From Simmondsia chinensis (Eukaryota > Streptophyta > Magnoliopsida > Caryophyllales > Simmondsiaceae), in assembly GCA_018398585.1 (NCBI GenBank), contig JAGTTD010000009.1, positions 8,933,193-8,997,192 of the forward strand: a stretch of 64,000 nt of DNA, in the 5' to 3' direction. Both the position numbers and the translations under genes were made by a program. A model generated the notes under the pieces. It was given only the letters and a program-made list of their open reading frames with translations, was not told where the DNA came from and made no database searches. Positions 22,128 through 34,882 of this stretch are shown one piece after another. The first letter of the stretch is position 1; every line of letters begins with the position of its first letter.

Positions 22128-25100
22128 TCACGCAGAGGAAGAAGGGAGTATTTGATCAAAGAAGAGATTCAGATCCCCACTGTGTGCATCAAATTCCAAC
22201 ATCTTCTCCACTGCGTCCTGCATTTGTGTCCAAAAACAAAAGAAAACAAAGTAAAACCATAGTTATGAAGCGAGAAAGGAATCGGGAATGAGGGAGCAAG
22301 CATATATACAAGTTTCCACACTTGGGAAGATGAAGGGAGCGAGCGTTTTTATATTACTACAAGGTTAGGTATATATAGAAATTAATGCAAATGTCTTAAA
22401 TTGGACCATTAAAAGCATATAATATACCAATACAAAGTCAATACTAAGCAAGAAACAAGATAGTTAAGTACTCCAACGAATAAGATCAAGAAAATCGAGT
22501 CGAATATAACTGCACAATTCGATCATTTTTTGACTTGAGTGATAAAATTATTAGATATGATAGGTCTCTTCTTATCCAAATAATTCAACCTTTGCTTGAA
22601 TCGAGTTCCCTTAAAGTTTGATATGCATTTAAAATGCGAATCTAACTTCTATATGCAAAATTCACATTTTTGAGTATGAAATATCAGCGTTTTAGGAGGC
22701 TTTTCTTTCAACTATGAGAAACTCCAGCAACGCGACCAACCATATAAGTTGGTCATCTGGAAACAGAACATTAAGCATATGCCATATTTTTCATCATCTA
22801 ACGGAAGGCTTCCAGAAATAAAACCTTGTATTGCTCATCTTGAGCTACGATGTCCTCGTTGCAGAGTCGTTCGACATGCTTAGTATTTCCAATGGCATCC
22901 AATACAAAAGCTGCTCTTTCTATAACTTCTTCTTGAACACCTACACTAGCGTCACAATGATTAGTATTTCAAACAAGTCGAGCTCAACTTACCAAACTCA
23001 ACAAAGCCAAACTTTAAAGCTCATCAAATCACAGAAGTGAGCTTCCTTTGCTCAACTCACATTGATATTATTTTCTTGTAGCTTTTATGTAGGTTTGGAA
23101 ACAAGCAACTCAGTATCGCGAAGTGTTCCATACCGGGCCATGATAATTTCGTTCAGTTTTTTACGGTAACATAAATTGCTTTTTAAGTTTTATGATCACA
23201 AAAAATTTGAATAGCTATGCAAGAAATATTAACTTTGTACTGGCTCGACTACATGACGCATGTGTGTCCTGGTTGGTGCTAGAATTTCAAAATGTATGAT
23301 AAGATCATATGTGACATAATGCATGATTCTGAAAGAATTAGATGTCCTAGACACCAGATGATTAAAATCTACAGACATACCAGCGAGCAAAGCACAGTGC
23401 AGACCTGCAAAACATCAATTATGTCAATCATTAACTGGCAAAAAGTTGTACATCTAATGTAGCATGCAAGATCAGATTTAATGATTTTAGAAGATATGAT
23501 ATTTTTAAGTAACATTCCACAAGATTTGGTGAGGATTATGATATATACTCTTAGTTTAGTTGATAAGATAATTGGGCACATTGTTTTTTCGAAATTTCTT
23601 TTCCATTTCTGGAAAATAATTTCTTAGTTGATTTAGTATTTATCTCTTATCTGATCATTATTATCTTAGGAATTAGTTTGTGCCTATAAATATAGCTTTC
23701 TAATTCATTATTTTGAGTTTTAGAAAAATATTATTGAGTTCAGGTTTTGGATAGTAACTTATACTACATCAGTTCAACCAAAGGAGAATATGTACCTACC
23801 ATAACTGAGTAGAGCTTGTCCTGGAACTAGTCTGCAATGCATGTTAAACAAAGTTACACCTGTTGTCATAATGATGATGTATACAACCTAGAGGTGTCTA
23901 AGGTACATATAATGTAGGAAAAGCCTGAATTTCAATTTGGATTGACACTAAATCTAGATTTATTTACGTCAATGGCCCTTGTACTTTATTCATTGTGTTA
24001 ATTTAGTACTTATACTTCTAATTGTGCAGGTCTAGTCCTTGTACAATTGTTCCAAATTAGTCCTATGGTGAAAATTCAAGCAAAGTAATGACGTAATTAT
24101 AACCACACCACATGATTAGGAGAGATGCAAGTAACCTAGTACAAACCCCCTCGTTAACCAAATTTAACCCCATTTGTGACCTAGTCATTCAAAATTATCT
24201 CTTTAACTTAATTTTTAATTTCACCATAATTGACACAACTTAAATTGTGTAAGGACTAAATTGACACAATTTAAAGTAGCAAGATTAAATTGACATAATA
24301 GACAAAGTTCAAAAGACTTGTGATGCAAATAATCCTAAAATCTAATAAACAACAAAGCAAATCCTCCTTTTTTACACTATTATATATGGATAATGCCATG
24401 AAAGAGGGAAAGATAGATGGCAGAATGAAGCCACATATGTATGTCCAGAAAACACAGGAAAAGAGAGAGAATATGAACATTAATGTAATACAAGATCAGA
24501 AGAGCAGCTTACCCGATTCTTGAATTAAATTGTACGGCCTAAAGGAAAATATGGAAAGTACCTGTACAGGAACACAATGTCTTCAATTTGAGTGCTTCTA
24601 TCTTCAGGTCTCAAAACGCTCATGGTGTAGAACTTGATTTGCTCAGACTAAGCAATTAATAAAGGAATTTATTATTTAATTGATGCAACAGCAATGTTAA
24701 TCACTCAATTCAAACCTTTATTACAAATTGAAAATCGGAAGAACCTTGCACAAGAAGTTCTGATTAAATATCTCAGTCAAGTGTGTGCAAACAAAAACCT
24801 GCAAGTTCAATTTTTTACTAATTAGAAGCTTAAAGCCCACATTTACTCACAAGAATTAAAAGCAGACATTCTCTGTAGAAGAAGTCTTAACACAATGGTG
24901 TGGTTCGTAATTGGACTGAACAGACGCACAAATGTTTGAAATAAGGTCCACAATGTAAAAAGGCTTATTTGAAATAAGCAAATAACAAGTGACGGTGCAG
25001 CCCCAGAGAAGTCAGATCTCAAAAGTATACTTCCCACCGTGGTATCTTCAAAGCCAGACTTAGCATTATTTTCTCAAGGAAGGAATATGTCTCAGAACAG

Positions 25101-28100
25101 AAGTACATTATACTGATACTACTATAAAGCCTTTATTTGGACTAAAGGAATCACTCAGGTAATTTGATCTTGATAAACAAAACAATACTAGCAACCAGAT
25201 AAGAATGCAAAAACAACATGCAAAAAGGAACAAGATATTCCAAGTTTCCCATGCACAAGCTATCAATGAAGTCCTGACATGAAATAGCACAATTTCACTC
25301 CTCAAGAATCACAGTTCCATATGGAATTCTTGTACATCAATAATGATGTCATCTGATTTTAATCAAGCACTGCTCCTTTTCTGTTGCTCTTGTGTGTACA
25401 ATTATTTTCTTTTTTTTTTTTTTTTTTTTTTGGGGGGGTGGGGGGCGGGTGGGGGGTGTTTAAGAGGACCGTATCAAACCCTTGGCAGATTATTACTGGC
25501 AGCAAAGTAGTTCACAGTTCCTCCAAGAAGACCAATGCCATCTGAAAGGAGACCCACAATTACCAGTGAATGCTATATCTACATGAATGACATTAAATTA
25601 CAAAGGGAGTAAAGATGAGAGAAATTGAGGGATAGAAAACTTGACCTTCTGTGAGTGTGCCTTTACCAAATTCATCCAACAGGCATAAAGAACGTGAAGT
25701 AGCTTGCCTACACAGGTCTCTAAGTTAATATTCATATACAAAAATTGAACGAAAGATCCATATATTAATTAGTGAATTTCTCTATTATAAAGCATCTAAT
25801 CGCTGTCACTGTTTAAAAGATATTAATTTGTGATATTGAGTTGCAGATATATCATATCAAACCATGCTTATAATCAATCCTAGCCGTTGGAACTCGTCAT
25901 CATTCATTCAAACTGAGGTATGCGAGAAGTTGGGATTAATTTCTGCAACTAGCACCAAGTTGATGCGTATGATGTACCTCAGCATCATTCCCACTTGATG
26001 TAGATCAATCATAAATGTGGATTGTTCAGCAGTCATAAGTTTGCTTCCCATGGCGCAAAATATCCTAGCATAAGAGATTGAAGCTGAAATTGTAAATCGC
26101 ATACCAGAGTTTGAGGAATCATGCAACAATTCTCATAGGTTTACCTATCAGTTAATCCTACAATTGCAGTGTCTGCTGGTACAAAACTTCCAATGTGAGA
26201 AAGGAAAACAATCAGCGCTACCTGGAAACCACAATATCCAAAAAATTGACTAGTTATGCTGCGTGTCAAATTATTTTAGGCCAAATTATGAAAAGACCCT
26301 CTGTACATTACAATTAAATACAACACATTCCCTGCAATTTTAATTTCATAAAATAGCCCCAACTTTACAGTTAGACACAACACACCCCCTTCACTTTTAA
26401 TTTCATAGAATAACCCCCTAAACTTTATAATTAAACACAATACACTCTCTTCACTTTCAGTTTAACCCTTGAACTTTGTTATTACGCAAAACTCACCCCC
26501 TGAACTTTGTTACTAAATGTAATACACCCCTTAGACAATAATAAATTTAAAATTAAAAAAATAAAATTAAAAATTTTGAAAGAAAATGTGAAAAATAGTT
26601 TTTTAAAAAAGTTTTAAAAAAATATAATAATATTTTTAACTTTGATTTTTCAATATTTTAAACAATTATTTTTCAGAATTTCTTTTTAAATTTTGAATTT
26701 TGCACAATTTTGAATTTTAAATTTATGAATCTAATTTTGAAATTATATTTTAAAAAGATTATTATATTTTTCTTATAATATTTTTATAAAAATTTTAAAA
26801 AATATTTATTATATTTTAAATTTATAATATTAGTATTATATTTATTAAAAAATTATTTTGTGCAAAATTTATTATCTTGTCTTTTTCTTAAAAACACAAA
26901 ACTCCTATCTTTCTCATAAAAATAGAAAATTCATATTTTTTTATACAAAAATAGAAAATTAGGATTTCAATTTTATAACTTTTTTTCAATTTTTAAATTT
27001 ATTAATCTAATTTTTTTCCAAGTTAAAAAAAAATATTATAGTTTTTCAAACTTTTTCCAAATTTTTTTCATAATTTGTTTTAAATTATTTTAATTTCAAA
27101 TTTATTAATATCCAAGGGATGAGTTGCGTTTATTAACAAAGTTCGGGGGGTTAGTTGTATATATTTACAAAGTTCAAGGGGGGGTGTATTGTGTTTAATT
27201 TTAAAGTTTAGGGGGTGTGTTATGTATGGTAACAAAGTTTAGGGGGTTATTTTATGAAATTAAGAGTGTAGGGGGTGTATTGTGTCTAATTATAAAGTTC
27301 AAGGGGTTATTTTATGAAATTAAAAGTGCAGGGGATGTGTTGTCTTTTAATTGTAAAGTTTAGGGGGCCTTTTCTATAATTTGACCATTATTTTAAGATT
27401 CTCCCATGTCCTAAAAGAGACTTTTTTTTTTGAGCATTACAAAGCCCGAGGGCCAATCCTAAAAGAAACTTAGCAACATAAGTTCCCAGCTATCTAGCTT
27501 GTTCCATCATGGTTAAAAAATATTCACATGGTGATTTTGCTAGAATTCTGTTTCAGACATGACTTCCTCCGCATATGAGAATCACTTGCAAACGATGGCG
27601 GGAACATTTAAAATGCATTAGGAAAATTAATCCCCCCAAACCTTCATAGCCTACAGAGATACATATGTACGTCACAGTCGCTGACCTGCTTTATATAGAT
27701 ACTTTTCCCAGAATAGTTAGGACCAGAAATGATATTAATCCTTCCTGAAACAGCACAATGTGCTCAGTTCAAATCATAGCTGTGCTCAGTTCAAATCATA
27801 GCCAGGACAAGGTCAAACGCATGAATCAAGTTACCGTCATCAAGTATCTTAGTGTCATTTGGTATAAATGTATCGACTGTCATTTCCTGCAATACATGCC
27901 TGCAATAAATTGGCTACTTCATAGCATCTTAAATTCTCATCAACTTGGACATCTTGATATGAAAAAGAAAATGCTTCGACATAAGTATAATGCGGGCCTT
28001 ACCTTCCATTTTGAATATCAAGTATGCTCTCCGAGGTCAGAACAGGCCTCGCATAGTTGTTTTGACGAGCAACCAAAGCCAATGACAATAGGCTGAAGCA

Positions 28101-30406
28101 ACAGCATAAAGAAAATGCAATAGTAAATATTTACCAATAGGGTAGAAGGACCCTGAACAATAGGGCATAAGGGTAATAGTAAATATTTACCAATCAAGTT
28201 CTGCTGCAAAGTTCACAGCCTTAAGAAGCTGTGGGGAGAATAAGAGGACATGCGAAATTAAGTCCCTCGTTATTGCCCTCTCCATGTCTTTGGCATTACA
28301 AAAACAAAAAGTAAGCGTGAGGGCAGAGCTGCAGAAGATTCATACATCTCATATATGCATTAGGTATCCCTTAAAAGACACATACCAAGAATTTTGTGGT
28401 ATATGTCTCCCAGAAGGTTGTCCAATTCTCGCGTTTTTGAGGTGCGGTAGAAATACCTTCTAGACTCAGAATTGCCATCAGAAAACTACGGTTCCACTTT
28501 TGGAGGTCAAGAATAACTCATGTAACTTTAAGAAGAAGCTTTTCAACAAAATTGAACCACAAACTTACAGCAAATTCTACGTCTTCAAGGTTTTGTAGTG
28601 TACGTTCATCAAGTTTTTCTTCAAAAATGCATAGCAAATAGCCTGGATGAGAACCAAACATGATTAAGGATAGTCTGTTAGGTCAAATTGCTGAACTATA
28701 TCCAGCTATATATTTCTGCAATCAGCCTCAAATCAAGAATATAAACTTTATCGTACTCTTCAGAACCACATAATTGGACACAAAGTTATTGTGCCAAATC
28801 AAAATACCACAGCGCTCTAATTATTGTGCCAACTCATCTTTTTTACAAATATGCATAATGATGAATGATCTGAACTTTGAACACAAAGATTTCTTCTAAG
28901 TATCTCACAATTCTTCCAGAAGAAGATTGTTTTGTCATGGAGTTTTCCACAAGCTCTCTCAAATTTGAGATATGGAGAGGGAAACAGATTAACCTATTTG
29001 CTGCAAGTATACAACGCAAGGAACATTTTTCTCTCCACATAGCTGAGGAAGCCGTGCAAGCTCCAGTGATGAGACCTGCAGGAAGCTTTAAATATCACAA
29101 CCTGATCCTGGACTCAAATATTGAATTGTTGGACCAACTATAGTTTTGAATACCTGTTCCAGAAATTCCGGCAGTTCCTCGTATATTTGCCTCAGCTCGT
29201 CCAACTGAATTCAATCACAAATTCATCTTTTAGGAGCAACCTCATATGGCAGATAACCAAATTTTAGGCAAAGAAAACAGAGCAACTAGTATCACAATTT
29301 AGGGAAGCAATACAGAAAAGCAAGACAGCCCGCTAGGCTGCTATTGGAAACGCATCGTTTAGTAAACTTTGATTGCTTCCTTTTAATTGAAGAAAAAGCC
29401 AGATACCAAACACTAATTTCACCAGATGCAATAGAAACTGAAAGAAGAGACCAAAAAAGGTCCAAAACAAAACAGGTGCCATGATATCAGAGAATAATGG
29501 CAATAGACCGAGCAAACATTGATATGAAATCACAAATTCAATGTCTAACCTCTTCACAGAAACCCTCTTTGACTATTGTCCCATAACCCTTCTCTTTGGT
29601 TCTAGTTACGTCAATTACACCCATAACCTGCAAGATAGATGATATCAATATTATACAAAAAGATACATTAGAAAAGGATTACAGGAGAAATAACAAAACA
29701 TGTCTATACTGTTTATGAAAGAATTTTGAACACTTCATAAGATATTGGATGCCCTATATCAAATCCGTTTCCAACTGACCATTGCATCTTTGTTATTTCT
29801 CCAAATAACTGGTTCCAAAATGTTGCTTTCACCCAAGACAAGATATATGGCCACCAAGATTTACCATCTAATCTTTTTTTTTTTTGTTTCCTCCTTCCTC
29901 ACATAAAGAGTCAGCAAAACGCTCAAATAGTGGTGCCCGTAGAAAATGTCTAACAAGCTAATTGTGATAGTAGCTTATGTTGTTTGTAAAACACAAGTGG
30001 CTTGGGAGATTATATAGACTTACCAGCTCGTAAATGTAAGATAGCTCTGTTGTAATACATGAAGCCGCCTGCAACACAAAAAAAGTGACTAATAGTTAAG
30101 ACTGACAAAAACAAAACATATATACAAAGACAGGATATCAGGCAAATTGATATGGTCATCAGGTACCTTGTCAATGATATCCATATCCAAGCAGCTCATT
30201 TGCTCCCGTGCACTTTCAGAGATGCCCACTTCAAATATCTTGTTCAGGTGCAAGAGAGAACAAAGGCTCTGGAAGGGCAGAAAAAGGAACAATGATCCAT
30301 TGAAAGCCCTATGAATCAAATTTAAAAAGGCAGTTGTACCCCTAGGCCTAATCTTACATTTAAGTGGCAGAGGTGCTGGAATTACCAACACCCCTGCCCG
30401 CCCCCC

Positions 30407-30453
<47 letters not shown>

Positions 30454-33400
30454 CCCCCACCCCCAAAAAAAAAAAAAAAAAAAAAAAAAGCACGGTAACT
30501 TATCTCCTAAAACTTAAATTATGAGAACTAAATAAGTTGCTTGGTTAGACATCCATTAGGGAATAACTTAGATCACTACCTCTCTTTCAAGGAGCATGCT
30601 GTTTAAGTTCATAGTTCTTCATTCTGACACATCAGTCTAGAGTGACAGCTAGTAATCAGTGCTTGCTTAGTAGGGTACACACTTAAACTGTGTATCCTCA
30701 TCATTTCCGGAGCATGTGTTGAGTATAAAGTTCCATTATTTCATTAGGAATTAGACACAGCTTATCATGTTTTCTATTATTCACACACTACAATGGCTTC
30801 ATCTTCATTACCACTATAAAGCATATGAGCGTTATCTCATAAAGAAGCATTGGGTTGAGAAATAAGTAGGATTAAGTGTCAAAGCTGGTGTTCTTTAAAT
30901 GTTGACCCAAAGGAGTGTCTGGTGAATCCCTTGATGTTCGGTGAAGCTCATGCCTTATTTCAGGTTCAAGGGACAATATTCTATTTTTTAATTTTGTGCC
31001 ATCTGATGATATGCTTCAATACATTGACATTTTCAATGTCATCACCATCAGTATCATGCCAAAATACAATAACATAATATGCACTAATAGAATATAAAGC
31101 ATGAAATTTGAAAGCTATAACAAGCCTGCAGAGATAGAAACGCTTGCTAATGAACCCATACCTCAGAAATTTTAACTGAAATTGACACTGGCAATACTCA
31201 AGAATGTGTACAACGAACAAACCACATGTAAACATAAGAAATCTAGGCATTCAAATAACGATAAAAAATTTACAGGTAATCGTTAATAGGAGAATGAAGA
31301 GCTCAATATAAAAGCCTGAACATGACCTTGACCAAATTCAAAATAACACAAGTAAACATGAGCAATTTTGTCATTCACATAACAGTTAAGATTCCAAGAT
31401 TAGACTGCCCAGAAAGATGTGTCAATCCCAAGATTTGCAGATCAAATTTTTATAAAGGGATGATCAGCATCAAACCGTGGTCTGAGCATAAAATTTCTGA
31501 TAATTGTAAGTTGACCTGACCTTCAAGAAAGCTGTCCAGTCGCTGCTTGTGCATAAAGAGCTGGGTGAGTTGAATTTCTTCCACGAGTAAATCAAAGTGT
31601 CAGCATGGAAGTTGAAAGATAAGAGCTTTTTAATATTATAATATATGCTATTAAGTAAACATGAATTACAAGTTTAACAAAGAACAGCACTTAATATCAT
31701 AGCTCAGTTCATTTTTCGTATTCACAAATCGATGTGAATTGCCAGGAAACACGGGATGACCTAATACATGTAAACCTTCAAAACACAGATAGAAAAGCAG
31801 CCATCTCAGCAAGGCTAATGCTTTGGATAAATGCTTTCAGAAGAAAGCTAATAATAGATGCCCGCAGCAAATTATCAAAAAGAACCGAAAAAGACACCCG
31901 CAGCAAACAGAGACAGATGCCCCCAACTCAAGTGTTCCAAAACGTATATAACAGAAAATGATAATTAAAGAGGGTCAACAAAAGGGCAGTCATGACAAAA
32001 GACTACCTTAAGTATATAGGGTATGTCCTTCACAGATTTGAGTGTACTGCGTAGAGAAGCCATCAGCTCTTCCGAGCAAAGGAAAAATGATATCTGAATA
32101 CCATTAAGAAACTTCAATTCTGAATAATTAAGAATAGAGCATTCAAAAATTTGTTCCTAATCCCTCGAAATTCAGCATGATTGGTGAGAAGCAACTCTCT
32201 CCTCCCCAGTCTACCTCATTCTCTGCTTTGCTTTCCTTCCTAGTAAGCCAAAATAGAAAAAGGGGATATCAATTATGTTCATGTAGCTTATGTTACCAAA
32301 TCACAACACTAAAAGTTGCCTAAATCTAACATAATGGCAACATAAATTTGCTTCAGATATTTCTTCAATTGATGCAAACAATAACATGGTTGTTCTAGCA
32401 TTGTATTTTTCTTTCTCAATAGTCACGTCATTAATGTGCTTCTCTATTTTCTCAAAGCGCCAAATTACAATTATTTGGTTGCAGGAAACGAGCAAAAAGT
32501 GCTGATCCTGGTTCCATATCGTCCAACTTCTGGCACTTCATTAAACATTCAGAAATTAAGGATAATAAAAATTAAGTTCTCTTCCTAGAATCAGGGGAAC
32601 ACACGAGATGGGTAAATGGAAAAAATCTCCCAACAATCTCACATGACATGAATGGAACATGTAAGCATAGACTGCACCAAATTTCCTCATGTTCAAGGGG
32701 GGAAAAAAAAAATAGAAGTTCCTCACAATTTACAAGGATACAATATCAAGGCGATTATTCAATGTTTCCAAGTCCAGAATAGGCCTGAGGAACCAGTTTC
32801 TACATATAAGTACACAATTTGCGTAAGTGATTCCGTTGGAGGCGCTTTTCCAGATATAGTAGTTTCAGTCTGTATTACCTCAATAGGCGTCTACCAATTG
32901 GTGTTACACACTGAAAAAAATCCAATTTATTCAATATGAAATGGATATAAGTATTCTATGCGTGATAAACAAGCAAAAAGAGCACATACCTTATTCATCA
33001 TTCCAAAGACAGAAAACCTGCCACCAAAGGAATATATAATTAAAAATGATATCTATTTTTTTGACAATGTTAAGGAAGCTGAATTGGCTACACAAGGGGG
33101 CCGCCCTCTCCAAATTCTCTTAAACCCTCTCTCCAAATGATGAAGGCAGGATTCGATCCTAAATCTCAGGACCACCTCTCGGAAACTTTTCCAGCTGAGT
33201 TAGGTTCATCTTCTATTACTGAAAATGATATGCAGAAAATACATGCAACATAGCTTAAGATTTTACCCTTCTTTTGCTCTACCAATGCCCATATGACTGG
33301 GGTGTTTGTCTATCTGGAAAATCTGCAATGCCTCATGTGCTGCAGCATCAAGCTTAAGGAATTTGTTTCTACTTTAGGTAAAGGAATATCAAAAAGCACT

Positions 33401-33890
33401 AAATCAGATTTGAGATTCTACCTAAGTGAATTTCAGAAAAAGAAAAATAAATAAATTGCAGGGTTTGAAGCATCCAAGATTGCTACAGTAAGAGAGAAGC
33501 CGGTTGAACTGCAAATATAAACAATTAGAGAATTGGGAAGCAAGAAAAGAGGATAATTATATGGTCAGGAAAATCACGGGGTTTGAAGTGAGAAGCCACC
33601 TTTCCACAAATAAAGAAGCATGATAAGCCCTCAATATTTTAGTGATTAGACAACAGTATCAACCATGATCTCACAGAGAATTGTCTTAAGGACAGAGTTA
33701 ATTCTTCTTTCCCCTCTGCCAAGGCCAACAGAGTTTTTCAGAACCCTGCCACTGCACTAAGAGTTTTTGCCTGCGGCACTTCTTTCCCTGCCATTAAGGA
33801 ACGAATAAGACTGGCTGAAGCATACGCCTCCCACAACAAGACACGCTGACCATCAGGATACTTTGACAATGCTATTCTAAAAACAGGCTA

Positions 33891-33923
<33 letters not shown>

Positions 33924-34782
33924 CCTCTCTCTCTCTCTCTACGAGTTATGGGTTTGATACCTCAAAATATCTCATATATTTTTGCTATCTTAAGCATTGT
34001 CTTGGCATGGGAAATGCTCAATTCCTTATACCAAGAACATGAAACACATGATTCATCACTTTTATCTTAATAAACTTAATTCATACTATTTATCAGTATA
34101 CATGCTCCACTCTGAAATGTCAGCAGAGGGTAGATACATAAATAACAACCATCTCCTAGTTGAAATCAGCACAGTCAAGGATACAGTGAAACCTCTGTTA
34201 TAGAATCAATTGTTATTGATGCATTCCCAGATTCTGTTTGCTCAAGAGTATCTACAATTCTTTCACTTTCCAATATTGCAAGAAGGCCCCCACTAGTACG
34301 AACTTGAATCTCACTTCCAATATCGAGCATAGAATTCAGCTGCCATTTCCAATGATGCAGTCATTATAGCAAGATACCATATATACATAAGCACAAATAT
34401 CTATGCTATTCCAACAAAAAAACTGAATTTTCAAACAAAAAGGGTTGAGCAATTTTGCAAGACTAGTAACAGTAAGTTTTTTCAACCATTGCAATGCAAA
34501 GGAAAAGAAGACAAAATCCAATGCACGCAATGAACTCATGGGGCATGAGATGAAGAAAAGAAAAACGGTCAGCAGATAACAGCAGTACAAAGTTATCTGC
34601 GGCATCCATGTGCTGATTTACGAACAGATGCACTATGGGCGCTATACATCAGAAGAAAAGAAATATAACTACCACCTTAGAAATATGGTCCATACATGTT
34701 AACTCTTGAATATAATGTAAAGAATGAAAACGTTACTCACACTTTCCTGTTGACCTTTCCTCATATCTTGCTCCTCTTCTCT

Positions 34783-34814
<32 letters not shown>

Positions 34815-34837
34815 TTGGGTTGGTTTTTTTTTTTTTT

Positions 34838-34882
<45 letters not shown>

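Noticed and set aside
28843..29143. Two overlapping ORFs on opposite strands near 29000
   Set aside because: The real feature is MSH5 exon 18 (29075-28994, minus); both longer ORFs run into introns.
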